In this document: one piece after another, positions 41,341 through 50,900 of the stretch
Position numbering within the stretch: position 1 is the first letter of the stretch
Layout of the letters: every line of letters begins with the position of its first letter
Source: a virus
Direction: 5' to 3' (one strand)
DNA: 64,000 nucleotides
IMG/VR virus record: IMGVR_UViG_3300028800_000059
Location: 113,319 to 177,318 of that record
Position numbers and translations under genes: made by a program
The notes under the pieces: generated by a model
Told to the model about the DNA's origin: nothing
Database searches by the model: none
What the model saw: the letters and a program-made list of their open reading frames with translations, nothing else

Positions 41341-42099
41341 TTAATCGAATTTTTCTGCTAATACTGGATTTGGTATTTTTTCAGATTTAGCAAACAATCC
41401 TTTTTTCTTTTTCGTTGGCAAAGAGGCCTTTAATGCTTCTTGCACAGTAATATAATCTGCCGCGGCCTTAATTAGTTGCTGATCTTTTGCTTGAATATCT
41501 AGTGTCAATATTTCATTTTTATTTTGTGCATCAATAAGATTGGATTGAAGAATTTTAACCTGTGCTTCCAAATTAATGATATTGTCGGCACTGTCTTGAC
41601 GTTCTTTATTATTTCTTCGAATTTCATTTTCAAGTTCGGTGATCTTGTTTCCAAATTGAGTTTCTAAGGTTGTTTTTTCCTGATTATTCCGACGGATTTC
41701 ATTTTCAAGTTCGGTGATCTTGTTTCCATTTTGAGTTTCTATATGCGAAATTCTTTCTTCGTGTTGTCTTTTTAATTTTCCAAGATCATGTTTATAATTA
41801 TCGCTGGCATTTGTTTTATTTTTTTCTGTGGTTTGCTGAAATTCTTCTATTTTTTGCACAGCCGATTTCAAGGCATTATTCAAACCATCATTTTGTGTTT
41901 TGAAATGAAGAATTGTTTTTTCAAATACTTTTTGGTTGACTTCTTGAATAAGAAGTTCATGTGTCAATCCAGTAATTCTATTTTTTAAGGACTCGACATA
42001 TGTATTCAAATAATCTCTTTGAATATCATTTGTATTAATGGTAGTAATAGGTTGATCTTCGGCTGACGTAGTAGCGGGTGCAAAATCGTCGTCACTCAT
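41341..42099 (-). CDS. coiled-coil protein with an internal 25-residue repeat, 252 aa
   Basis: Residues about 25-220 are a nearly continuous coiled coil. Two copies of a 25-residue unit (ETQxGNKITELENEIRRNN...) follow each other. The C-terminus is basic (PTKKKKGLFAKSEKIP). It could be a chaperone for fibre assembly, a length-determining rod or a structural linker. It has an exact late promoter 44 bases upstream and AAGGA as ribosome site. Confidence 0.6.
   Translation of the reverse strand: MSDDDFAPATTSAEDQPITTINTNDIQRDYLNTYVESLKNRITGLTHELLIQEVNQKVFEKTILHFKTQNDGLNNALKSAVQKIEEFQQTTEKNKTNASDNYKHDLGKLKRQHEERISHIETQNGNKITELENEIRRNNQEKTTLETQFGNKITELENEIRRNNKERQDSADNIINLEAQVKILQSNLIDAQNKNEILTLDIQAKDQQLIKAAADYITVQEALKASLPTKKKKGLFAKSEKIPNPVLAEKFD
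41621..41741. repeat. direct repeat, two 46-bp copies at 75-bp period
   Basis: Copies at 41621-41666 and 41696-41741 are identical except for two bases near the right end. They encode the repeated 25-residue coiled-coil unit. The near identity at DNA level points to a recent duplication. Confidence 0.85.
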
Positions 42100-42142
42100 T
42101 GTTCAAATATCCTTCTTTATAATCTAGAGTTTAATAATGTAA

Positions 42143-42150
42143 TATTTATA
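42143..42150 (-). promoter_or_regulatory. late promoter TATAAATA for the coiled-coil gene
   Basis: Exact core on the minus strand, between the fibre gene stop (42160) and the ATG at 42099, 43 bases before the start and not overlapping any coding sequence. Confidence 0.8.
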
Positions 42151-42159
42151 TCGGATTTA

Positions 42160-43947
42160 TTAGAACGTCCCACAATCAACCATGCCGAAGGCTGGATTTC
42201 CATTAACGTCTATTTGGAATAATGTTCCTTGTGCACCAAGTTGGGCTTCAACAAAGGCGGCTGTTGTGCTACCCAATAGAATTGTGTTAGAACCAAATGT
42301 CTGTTTACCAGTACCGCCTTGACCAACACCAAGTCCCGAATCAAATATCACGTTACCAGTGGCGCGTAGTGTGCCTGATACATGTAATGTGGAGGTTGGA
42401 GCGATGATGTTGATACCGACGTTACCAGCAGGATCAATACGGACACGTTCTAGCGCGACGTTGGCTGCCAATGCACTTGTTAAGAAGCGAATATAAGTGC
42501 CCTTGTTTACATCGGTGAATGCCTGAGCCGCAGCAAATTCAATGGCTGCCAGAGTGTTTGCATCATATGTAGTTGTACCAAATCCAAATCCTCGAATAGA
42601 CAAAAGTTTATCGTCGGTTGCGAGAGCCAGAGGAATTGCAATATTACCGTCGGCACGTCTTGCGCTAATTACTGGTGCGCCAGCAAACCCATCAATTAAC
42701 ATGCCAGCCTGTGAACCATTTTGTCCAATGATATGGACGTTAGTGTTGGTTGAAGTAAGAGGACCTGTACCAGTGTTTGGTACGGCAACAGAATTTGTGT
42801 TGGCATCAACAGTAAATAGTGCATCCATTAAGTTGGTGCCTACACCAACTCGTCCACCTATGTTATCGACAACTAGAAGCGATGCCGTTCCTAAGCTGAC
42901 GTTAGATAGAGATTGGAATATACCATTAGATAGGAATGTTCCTTTGGTGTTTGCAATTTCAGTGGAGATGCCGCGAGTAGTAAATGTAATTTCCCCACCT
43001 TGCGAACGGAAGAATCCTACGTTTGCTTCGTTAGTAAAGGTGAAAGATGGTGCCGCTAAGTTTCCGTCGGCAACAAACAATCTACCCCATTGAGAATCGC
43101 CATCGGTGCCTGCCCATACGCCAGCAGCATTACCGGCATCCGGAAGAAACTTAAATCTATGTGTGGTATTGGACCAACCAAAGAAACCTGTGTTTTGTGT
43201 GTTGGCTTGTTGACCACCAAAGCCACCGTTGTACCACATGAAGGCAATACCGCGATCAAATCCATCGTTAGTTGCCAAATTAGCACTTGGACCAGCACCC
43301 AATGTAAGAATTGGGTCCTCAACAGTAACAGTGTTTGCATTAACTGTTATGAAGGCTCCAGCAACAGTCAAATTACCATTAAGAGTTATGTCCGACGTGA
43401 ATGTTTTTGCTCCGCCAATTGTTTGCACGCCTGTTGTTCTAACAACGGTTGAGTCAACGTTAAGAGTGCCGCCATTGGCAGTGCTGAGCCCGTCACCCAC
43501 GTTAATAGAAATAGTGGCTGCCGAGCCTAATCCAATAGCCGCAAGATTGGTGCTAAGGCCAGTGCCTGTATTAATTTGAATTGTAGAATTTTGAAGTTTG
43601 GCGTTGGTTACGGAACCATCAGACAGAGTGATTGTTCCTGTTACGTTACCAAAAATAACATTGAAGCTGGCCGAACCATTTGCGTCACGTCTGACGATTC
43701 TTCCAGCAGTCGCCGCATCAGTGGCATTATCTAATTGTAAAGTATAGAAACGGCCGCCGACATTGATGGCAGAGTTGCCAGCCGAGGCACCAGAGACACC
43801 AAATTGCGGTCCTAAGAAAAGAACATCTGAGCCGGTGCCGTGGGCATTCGAACCATAAGAATAGGCTAATTCAGCGACGTTTAATGTATTGGCGCCTGGA
43901 ACGCCTGTGGTATTAGAACGACGGATGGATACAACAGTATTAGACAT
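42160..43947 (-). CDS. tail fibre-like protein, 595 aa
   Basis: A long beta-rich protein with the hallmarks of T4-like marine phage fibres: an N-terminal VAELAYSYG...GTGSDVLFLG attachment segment, TIGGAKTF and NGNLTVAG strand motifs (triple beta-helix type), VGINIIAPTSTLHVSGTL, GQGGTGKQTF near the end, and a C-terminal DCGTF similar to the GGTF end of the 44425 gene. It probably trimerises. The final segment could be a foldon or intertwined tip. The receptor is unknown. Confidence 0.7.
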   Translation of the reverse strand: MSNTVVSIRRSNTTGVPGANTLNVAELAYSYGSNAHGTGSDVLFLGPQFGVSGASAGNSAINVGGRFYTLQLDNATDAATAGRIVRRDANGSASFNVIFGNVTGTITLSDGSVTNAKLQNSTIQINTGTGLSTNLAAIGLGSAATISINVGDGLSTANGGTLNVDSTVVRTTGVQTIGGAKTFTSDITLNGNLTVAGAFITVNANTVTVEDPILTLGAGPSANLATNDGFDRGIAFMWYNGGFGGQQANTQNTGFFGWSNTTHRFKFLPDAGNAAGVWAGTDGDSQWGRLFVADGNLAAPSFTFTNEANVGFFRSQGGEITFTTRGISTEIANTKGTFLSNGIFQSLSNVSLGTASLLVVDNIGGRVGVGTNLMDALFTVDANTNSVAVPNTGTGPLTSTNTNVHIIGQNGSQAGMLIDGFAGAPVISARRADGNIAIPLALATDDKLLSIRGFGFGTTTYDANTLAAIEFAAAQAFTDVNKGTYIRFLTSALAANVALERVRIDPAGNVGINIIAPTSTLHVSGTLRATGNVIFDSGLGVGQGGTGKQTFGSNTILLGSTTAAFVEAQLGAQGTLFQIDVNGNPAFGMVDCGTF

Positions 43948-43967
43948 TTTTTATTATTCCTTTTTTT

Positions 43968-44012
43968 TTAGAAGGTTCCGCCGTTTATTGATTGTTCGGC
44001 TGTGTATTTAGC
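43968..44012 (-). pseudogene. orphan 3' end of a fibre-type gene (AKYTAE..INGGTF-stop)
   Basis: Fourteen codons plus TAA encoding a peptide nearly the same as the C-terminus of the intact gene at 44425 (AKYTAE..INGGTF), but with many synonymous base differences. A TAG lies directly before it, so it is not part of a longer gene. The plus-strand HNH gene at 44028 stands between this remnant and the intact gene, suggesting the nuclease insertion or a recombination event split or replaced a fibre gene. Confidence 0.6.
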
Positions 44013-44027
44013 CTAAATAAATCCTCA

Positions 44028-44444
44028 ATGTCTGTATTTCATATTCACCATATCATACCCAAACATCGTTGGAAAGAATTACATGGTTCTCTTGAAGGCA
44101 TAAATGTACCATGGAACATTATTAGACTTACTGTTCCTGAACACGCCGAATATCATAGAAGATTATGGGAGGAATGGGGTAGATGGCAGGATGAACTAGC
44201 ATGGAAAACTCTTACTGGACAAATTACAAACGCTGAGTCTATTAAAGAGGCACAGAGACGAGGCCAATTAGGAAAACCTAAATCAGAAGAGACTAAAAAA
44301 AGAATGAGTATAGCTTTAACAAATCCATCCGAAGAAACTCGTAGCAAAATGAGAGACGCTAAAAGAAATTATGTGCCGTGGAATAAAGGGAAAAAAACAA
44401 ATTTAATTCCTTGGAATAAAGGAATTAAAACGTCCCTCCGTTAA
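44028..44444 (+). CDS. HNH homing endonuclease
   Basis: A 138-residue paralogue of the 35313 enzyme: HIHHIIPKHRWKELHGSLEG..., LTVPEHAEYHRRLWEEWGR, followed by NUMOD3-like units and the repeated PWNKG motif. ATG 44028 was preferred to an upstream in-frame TTG because the HNH core starts here. It is on the strand opposite to its neighbours, has a CCTAAATA late-type element upstream (44012-44019), and its last 20 bases overlap the end of the structural gene at 44425. Confidence 0.9.
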   Translation: MSVFHIHHIIPKHRWKELHGSLEGINVPWNIIRLTVPEHAEYHRRLWEEWGRWQDELAWKTLTGQITNAESIKEAQRRGQLGKPKSEETKKRMSIALTNPSEETRSKMRDAKRNYVPWNKGKKTNLIPWNKGIKTSLR

Positions 44445-44667
44445 TCATGTCTTCTGCCGTATACTTTGCTGTGTTGGCATCGTAAATTATAGGCGACCCA
44501 TCTTCTACGGCCGACACATCAACATCTGTCAAGTCAGAAAATTTTGTGGCTCCAGCACCAGAACTGCTGCCACCTCCAGGAAATGAAACTCCAACTGTAG
44601 GAGCCGATCCTGATTGAACAGTGGCATTTGTAAGGCCCTTGGTTATTACGGTGACTTTGATTCCCAT
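44425..44667 (-). CDS. small structural protein, 80 aa (GGTF C-terminus)
   Basis: A Gly/Ser-rich linker separates an N-terminal beta segment from KFSDLTDVDVSAVEDGSPIIYDANTAKY..., a unit common in T4-like virion fibres (DLTDVD...DG..L.YD). It ends INGGTF. The last codons lie antisense to the end of the HNH gene. It has the element TCTAAATA over the upstream stop. Confidence 0.6.
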   Translation of the reverse strand: MGIKVTVITKGLTNATVQSGSAPTVGVSFPGGGSSSGAGATKFSDLTDVDVSAVEDGSPIIYDANTAKYTAEDMINGGTF

Positions 44668-44678
44668 GATAAGGGTAT

Positions 44679-45017
44679 TTAGACTGTCACTTGGCCGTCG
44701 TTGGTAATAATACCTTCAATCACTCGGGTTTTAATATTGGCCGGTGAATTTAATTTCACATCGAAATAATATCGTCCTGGTTTAATATTTGCGGAATTAG
44801 CTGACGTGAGCGCCATCTGTAAATTTCCATTTGGAGCATCACTAAAGGAACATTGAAAATAGAAACTGGCATTGGCCTGGGCAATAGATGCTTTGGCGGC
44901 TGAATTGGCTGTGTAACCAACCAAATTCATAGGATTGCCTGTAGCATCATCTGTTAGAACAATGCTTGCATTAAAATCTGTTCCTTGATCTAATAGGAGT
45001 TCTACCCAACCTGCCAT
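44679..45017 (-). CDS. virion structural protein, 112 aa
   Basis: A beta-sandwich-like protein of a type frequent next to T4-like fibre genes: LLLDQGTDFNASIVLTDDATG, GYTANSAAKASI, and GRYYFDVKLNSP...RVIEGIITN. Probably a baseplate- or fibre-associated domain. No enzyme motif. The late-type element TCTAAATA overlaps the stop upstream, seven bases before the ATG. Confidence 0.6.
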   Translation of the reverse strand: MAGWVELLLDQGTDFNASIVLTDDATGNPMNLVGYTANSAAKASIAQANASFYFQCSFSDAPNGNLQMALTSANSANIKPGRYYFDVKLNSPANIKTRVIEGIITNDGQVTV

Positions 45018-45027
45018 AATATATTAT

Positions 45028-46515
45028 TTAGACAACTGATAGTGTGATTGGAGAAAAATCATCCAGTAATTGATCATATGCAAAAATACCAGATTGATTG
45101 TGAACATGTCTTTGATATAATCGTAGGGTTCTAGCACCGGAAGCAATATTGCCAGCAAGAGATTGTTGTGTCCATGATCCTGATGTAGAATTAGCATCGG
45201 CGGCCCGAAGAAGACCTGTAGAAACATTTCCTAAATCACTTCCATTTTGATCCAGAAAATGAATAGTTACGGCTATTTGATCGACCGAGGAGCCAATTGG
45301 ATCGCCGGTTCCGACCTGCCAATAAGTAACATTGCATTTTGCGTGACCAGTATCTATGGCATTAAACCAATCAGGAGGTAATGTTATATCTTGATATGCC
45401 TCACTCAATCCTGTAAACAATTCTCCAATAAACGTCAATGCACCATTATGTGGTGTTGTTGGATGTCCAACAGGAAATACTATTGGCCCGCCGTGAACAT
45501 TAGGAATAGTTTGAACCCAATTATTAGCAATGCCGGCCGTTTGAAATCCTTGATCTGTGAATTCGGCACTAGGATTCAATATAGTCACATTTGTATTGCT
45601 AGAAGGAAGTGGTGGAAAGAATTGGGCTGGAGGCAATCCACTCCATCTAGGAGCTATTTGAGTATATATTTCATCCAATTCATTCTTAGTTAATGCCTGT
45701 CCAGACCATAAAATTATTCCAGCCAATCGTCCTCCCGTCACAAGGGATTCATTCTGGCCGCCCTGATTCATTATTTGTAGAGTATAAGCAGCATTTCCAG
45801 CGGACGGATTTGTCATGCTTGCATTGAATGTATTATTTCCTGTTGTATTGTCATAGCTACCATCAAGATAGAAAAATCCTGTATTGCTGGTTGAATCATA
45901 ACTTAGGCCTATTACATGCCAAGAATTAGTCGAAATGGTATTAGATGCTTGGACACTTAAAACGGTTGATCCTCCATTTGTAATAGTAATTTTTTGAGGA
46001 CTTGGAGGATTAGCATAAGGCAGTTCCCATTTGAATCCTGTGCCTAAAGAAGTAGGGGCATTGCCGCCGCAATTTCCTATAATAGAACCACCGCTTGAAC
46101 CAAAAACAGGGGAAGAAGGAAACCAGACCACGGCCAATAATGTAAATTTTGCATTGAGTTGATGAATATCCTGCAATTCGGCAGGAGCGGCCGCTGCCAA
46201 TTGAAATTGAGCCTGTCCCTGTCCACCACCGCCTCGCGTCAACCAAAACTCGTTTGATGTTACATGCCCTGCCGCCCCGGAAAAAGCAGGATCGCCAGGA
46301 TTTTCAACAGAAGAAGTTGATCCTAAGAAAAAATTTACATTAGAGCTAGAAACGTCTTTCCATAATTGTCCAGAACCGTTCCATGATGCAATATCTCCAG
46401 CATCTAATACAAACACTGTATTGGAATTTAAGTAGGCACGTTGAACGGCTTCGCTCAGTTTCGTGTTTTCAAATTTTGTTCCTTGGGAAAATCCAATACT
46501 CAAAAATGAAGGCAT
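45028..46515 (-). CDS. lectin-like adhesin with two beta-sandwich domains, 495 aa
   Basis: Residues about 30-290 follow a LamG/concanavalin plan: VFVLDAGDIASWNGSGQLWKD at the start, FTLLAVVWFPS, NSWHVIGLSYDSTSNTGFFYLDG, and GRLAGIILWSGQALTKNELDEIY, the usual closing helix. Residues about 310-490 form a second galactose-binding-like domain (SNTNVTILNPSAEF..., SGARTLRLYQRH). A receptor- or polysaccharide-binding role on the virion is likely. Confidence 0.65.
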   Translation of the reverse strand: MPSFLSIGFSQGTKFENTKLSEAVQRAYLNSNTVFVLDAGDIASWNGSGQLWKDVSSSNVNFFLGSTSSVENPGDPAFSGAAGHVTSNEFWLTRGGGGQGQAQFQLAAAAPAELQDIHQLNAKFTLLAVVWFPSSPVFGSSGGSIIGNCGGNAPTSLGTGFKWELPYANPPSPQKITITNGGSTVLSVQASNTISTNSWHVIGLSYDSTSNTGFFYLDGSYDNTTGNNTFNASMTNPSAGNAAYTLQIMNQGGQNESLVTGGRLAGIILWSGQALTKNELDEIYTQIAPRWSGLPPAQFFPPLPSSNTNVTILNPSAEFTDQGFQTAGIANNWVQTIPNVHGGPIVFPVGHPTTPHNGALTFIGELFTGLSEAYQDITLPPDWFNAIDTGHAKCNVTYWQVGTGDPIGSSVDQIAVTIHFLDQNGSDLGNVSTGLLRAADANSTSGSWTQQSLAGNIASGARTLRLYQRHVHNQSGIFAYDQLLDDFSPITLSVV

Positions 46516-46518
46516 TGA

Positions 46519-47595
46519 TTATCTTGGATATCCTAGTGTTGCAACGCCATACATATACGTGCCATCAGAAAGGAAGGTCAAAATAGTTGAAGTATTGGCC
46601 GTCTGAGAAATTTGTGGCGCTACGTTTCCTGGCCATATATATTGGGTGCCGAATGTCAAAATTCGAGAACCAACAGAATCTTGTTTTACTCGTAATGAGT
46701 AGGTGGCTCCTGATTGTATACCAGTGGCATTTGATAGTTGACGATTGCCTGAAATTTTTACGTTTGCTGATGGTCCAGATGATACGTTCCAGGTTATTAG
46801 TGCCTGGTCCGTCAATCCATATTCAGCAATGATTTGTCCACCGGCATTGGCGGCGGTATAGGCAGCGTTAGCCTGATTGTATGCTTGAACAATAGTTTGA
46901 TTTACTGTGTTGACTGAATTTGGAGTTGCAGCATTAGAAATTGAAGTAGAAGAAATAGAATCTTGCAATAAGATAATACCTCTTGTAGATAAAGAAGCCA
47001 CATTAACATTTAATGTTACGCCAGCGCCCAATAGAATATTTACTGCACCACCAGTTAATGCAGAGTTTGCCGCAGTATTTACAGAAATAGAGTCGGCACT
47101 AAGGAATGCAATTGGAAGAGTGCCTGTTGCAATGGACGCGGCATTCAATCCTGTTAAATGTGATCCATCAGCATATAAGCTACCAGCCGTCAAATCAACA
47201 TTAGCACCAGAAGTAACAATTAAAGATACTACATTCAAAGTCAGGGTGTTGGCGATTAATGTAGGAACGTGTATATTACCGCTTACGGCAATTGTAGGAA
47301 CTGCAATGTTTCCACCAACGACCAATTGCGTACCAACATTTACAGCATTTTGAAAAGTGGCTAGCTGTCCATAAAGATTTAATGTCTCGCCGTTTGTTTT
47401 AAGAAGTCTGATGGTTCCTGTGAATTCAAAATCAGAAATAACATTCAATCCAACAACACCAGGATTGGTCAAGGTGATATTAGCTTGACTTAGTAGATTG
47501 CCTTCTGTCAATTCATTGCAGACGACAATAGTTTGGTTTGTTCGGGTTAACCAACTAAAAAATGTATCTAACAAGGAGACATTGGCAATAGCCAT
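46519..47595 (-). CDS. fibre-like structural protein, 358 aa
   Basis: Asn/Thr/Val/Ala-rich beta-helical sequence (NGETLNLYGQL, VVGGNIAVPTIAVSGNI, SLYADGSHLTGLNAASI...GTLP, a motif shared by many T4-like fibres). The C-terminal 100 residues end in STILTFLSDGTYMYGVAT, the same module as in the protein at 16556. Start overlaps the small ORF upstream (TAATG). Confidence 0.65.
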   Translation of the reverse strand: MAIANVSLLDTFFSWLTRTNQTIVVCNELTEGNLLSQANITLTNPGVVGLNVISDFEFTGTIRLLKTNGETLNLYGQLATFQNAVNVGTQLVVGGNIAVPTIAVSGNIHVPTLIANTLTLNVVSLIVTSGANVDLTAGSLYADGSHLTGLNAASIATGTLPIAFLSADSISVNTAANSALTGGAVNILLGAGVTLNVNVASLSTRGIILLQDSISSTSISNAATPNSVNTVNQTIVQAYNQANAAYTAANAGGQIIAEYGLTDQALITWNVSSGPSANVKISGNRQLSNATGIQSGATYSLRVKQDSVGSRILTFGTQYIWPGNVAPQISQTANTSTILTFLSDGTYMYGVATLGYPR

Positions 47596-47714
47596 TATTT
47601 AAATCCTTTTCTTTTTACCCAGGCTGCCTTTTTTCTTTTAGGCCAATGACTATCAAATCCAATATATCCTTTGGTAGGATTGGATTTAAGATATGCGTGA
47701 TATATGGTAAACAT
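47595..47714 (-). pseudogene. probable remnant of a GIY-YIG homing endonuclease, 39 codons
   Basis: The ORF starts FTIYHAYLKSNPTKGYIGFDSHWPKRKKAAW, which matches the GIY...YIG N-terminal strand-helix pattern of phage GIY-YIG nucleases (Y-I-G, then R in the following helix). It then stops after a short basic tail, lacking the catalytic Glu region. It is still intact as a small ORF overlapping the next start (TAATG). It may be non-functional or retained as a small protein. Confidence 0.5.
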
Positions 47715-47727
47715 GATGTATTATTTA

Positions 47728-47970
47728 TTACCCTACCAAAAGTTGATTTATATCAAAATGATGTTTGGCGTTTTTTAGACCATCAACAACCTCACGCAAT
47801 TCATTAAGTTCACGGCGAAGCGAAGTAATTTCTTCACTATCAGTTTTTAGTTTAGCAAATAGCTTTTGCCGTTGCATATAAGAATCTCTTTCTTTTGTAT
47901 CAGTAAGAACGATGCCTTTGGAATGCATGTCTCGTTGTAATGGTCTGTCTTTGATTTGAACTCGCCGCAT
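47728..47970 (-). CDS. small coiled-coil protein, 80 aa
   Basis: Starts MRRVQIKDRPLQRDMHSKGIVLTD, followed by a heptad-like stretch (ITSLRRELNELREVVDGL). Proteins with this plan occur next to baseplate genes in T4-like marine phages. The function is unknown. It ends just before a run of late elements and lies directly after the giant DUF4815 gene. Confidence 0.55.
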   Translation of the reverse strand: MRRVQIKDRPLQRDMHSKGIVLTDTKERDSYMQRQKLFAKLKTDSEEITSLRRELNELREVVDGLKNAKHHFDINQLLVG

Positions 47971-47982
47971 TTTTTTCCCTTT

Positions 47983-50900
47983 TTAACTTGATGCTGGTAA
48001 CGCAATTGCTCGCATATCCATAACCAACGGAATTAATGTAGTAGAAGCTGCATTCATTACAATTTTTATTTGATATGTATTGAATGAAGTAAAGATGGCC
48101 CCGCCGTATTGATAAGAAATTGAATTTCCATTATTAGAGGCATTATATTGATATTCAATGAAATCGTTTGGTGCCGAAGAAAATGAGGTTGCCAAAGTAG
48201 ATTGGGTCATTCGTGTCCATGGCTTGTTATCAAGCGTGTCTGGATCATCCTTGGATAGAATTTTATAGTAGACTTCAATATCCGTGCCTACTGGTTTGTA
48301 AGCATCCAAATATACACGAATATCACCAGCATTAAATCCTGATGCCAATGTAACAGCGCGAGTAATATATCGAGCCTTGGAGTTTCCTCCTCGTTGCGCG
48401 GCTTCGCTTGCCAATACGAATGTTGCGTTGGATGTTGCACCACCGCCCGTTACTGTACCATTTGCCTGTCCCACATAACTATCGCCGGCCACATTGATAG
48501 CAATCGTGACTACGTTACTGTTGGCAATGGCTGCTACATAGGCATTGGCACCTGAGCCGTTACCGCCTGTGATTGCAACCGATAGATTAGAAATGTTGGT
48601 GACGTTTAGACCTGGGAATGTAATTGTTATATCACTATTAGAAAATCCACCATTGTTGATTATGTTTTCAATAGCCAGTAGATTTGTTCTGGTCGTGTCG
48701 ATGACAGGAGAAACAAATGATGACACAGATGACATGCTTGCCTGTAGACGATACGATCCATCAACACTGCCTAGAATAGTTCGTCGGCCAGATGCATCCG
48801 AGAATGGATAGTTCTGATTAATGTTGAATGAGGTCCATGAACCTTCCAATGTCGAACCTACGGTTGATTTAAATGCCCAGTCAATTTCTGTTGAATTGAA
48901 ATTTAGAACCTGTGCCGAAGCAAAGGCTAAATCCATTGGAACATTGGCAGCAGGAGCAGCATTTAGGAATGTTGGTATTCCTACTACGCCAGTATTGAAA
49001 TCGCAACGATTAAGAACAAACATTAAATCTTCAAGCTGGAATGGTGTCCACGTAGAAGAATTTTGACTCTTGAATAGAGAACCAATATATGGCTGTGAAC
49101 TAATTTCACGATCCGTGCCAATAATGTTTTCTCCCAATTCACCAACCCAACAATTATAATCAGCCGAGTTTGTGCCACAAACGATTGCATATTGTCCAGG
49201 CTGTAGATAAACAGGAGATTCAAAGGTGAACCGTGTGGCAGTTGCTGAATTCAAAGTATTAGGTAGAACAGTTTTCCCATCTGCCACCTTGACGCTTGCA
49301 GGATACAAAGTGACCATTGAGAATGGAAGAATTGTGTCGGTATCAGGATATCCATTTAATGTTGGACAAATATAGACATAAACAGGTAAGGACGAATCTT
49401 TAGTTGCAAAGAATAGATCAATCGAGGAAAGGAATACGCCTTCTGGATAGATTGTAGAATCAACAAAGAAAGTTTCTGCCAATGGATCATTTCGTCCACC
49501 ACTACCACCATTGCCGCCTGCACCGCCGCTGTTTCCTCCGCCGTGACCTGGTCCGTTTGGTGAAGCTGACCCATTTGTACGTGGAATAATAGTGTTAGCT
49601 TGAGGTGTTGGATTATTCACAACTGGTGGTTGTGTTGAAACTTTTTGTGGTTCTTCGGTGTCTAATAGGCCTTCGGCATAATATGTTGCCGAGGCTACGC
49701 AAGATGCGGTCGATGGATCATCCGTAGAATTATCAATCACAGTAAATATTCTTGATCCTGTATGGAATCGAGCGGCAGTAGTTGAAGGAATAACGAAGGT
49801 TCCGCTTACTGCTCCACTATCTCCACTCTTGGCCTGACCAATAGAATAACGAGTTGTTGAATTTGGTGTTGTGGTCCAGCTACCAGATATTGTAGCGACT
49901 TTTGTTACAGAGTTATAGGCAGTGATCGATGCTTGTGTACCAATACCAGCGCCAGCGACAACATATATTGTATTCCCAACATAATCTAAATTGCTTGTAT
50001 TTGCATTAGCCCATGTTGCCAATGAGATAGTATTAGAAGTTCCAGATTGTGCCGTACCGCTCCAATGAGAAATTGATGCAACAACGCCTGATATAGAACC
50101 ATCGGTCCATGTTTGACCTACAACTATGTTTCCCTTGACATTAGCAACATAAGAAGCGTTATCTTGAACAACAAGGACGGTTGCTGAATTTGATCCAGAA
50201 CTAATTTTTTCTTCATGCGCATCATCAAATAATGCGGTGGCAGCGAAAGTAATTTTGTTAGTTCGCTGACAATAATTCTGTACGGCCACTCCATCGAAGA
50301 AGAAATATACAGGAATTGTTGGTCTTAGGTGTCTTGCAACAAAGAATACATCGCGAGAGCGAATATATGGAATTACAGATACATCAACAGTCAGATTACC
50401 GACTGTCTGTGTAATAGTTTGTGGAGCCTGTGTGGCTGTAATGGCCGAACCTGATGATGGCTTATCTGTAACAGATGGTGTTGTGCGATTAATAGAATTG
50501 TTATTGAATCCAGTCGATCCAGAGGAGGCCTGTTGTTGTGCAAGTTTCTGTTGATTCTTATCGATACCATTCCAACCAGCCTGCCAATAGTTCCAACGAG
50601 TACCAAAAGGATTACGTGAGTCGTTATTGCTTGTTCCGCCTGATTGTCCTACTGCAACCCAGGCATCATTCTGGCCCGTAGTATTTGTGACGACAGTTGG
50701 CGCGACGTTAGTTTCGACCCAAACATCAGTGGTTGGATTCAAATTCAATACAGCAACGAAATTTGCGAAAGTGTATGGATTTGCATTTTCAATATGACTT
50801 GCCAAATTCTGTGAGATAAATGGCACTTGATTATAAGGCAGAGTTAATAGGTCACCTGTTTGAGTAACGGATGCTGAATTGGCCGTATCATAATACATTA

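Noticed and set aside
41621-41741. CRISPR-like or regulatory direct repeat
   Set aside because: Only two copies, in frame within a coiled-coil gene. It is a protein repeat.
42542-43579. Long plus-strand frames (183, 120 and 116 aa) opposite the fibre gene
   Set aside because: Antisense shadows of repetitive Thr/Asn/Gly/Val codons. There is no ribosome site and no promoter facing right.
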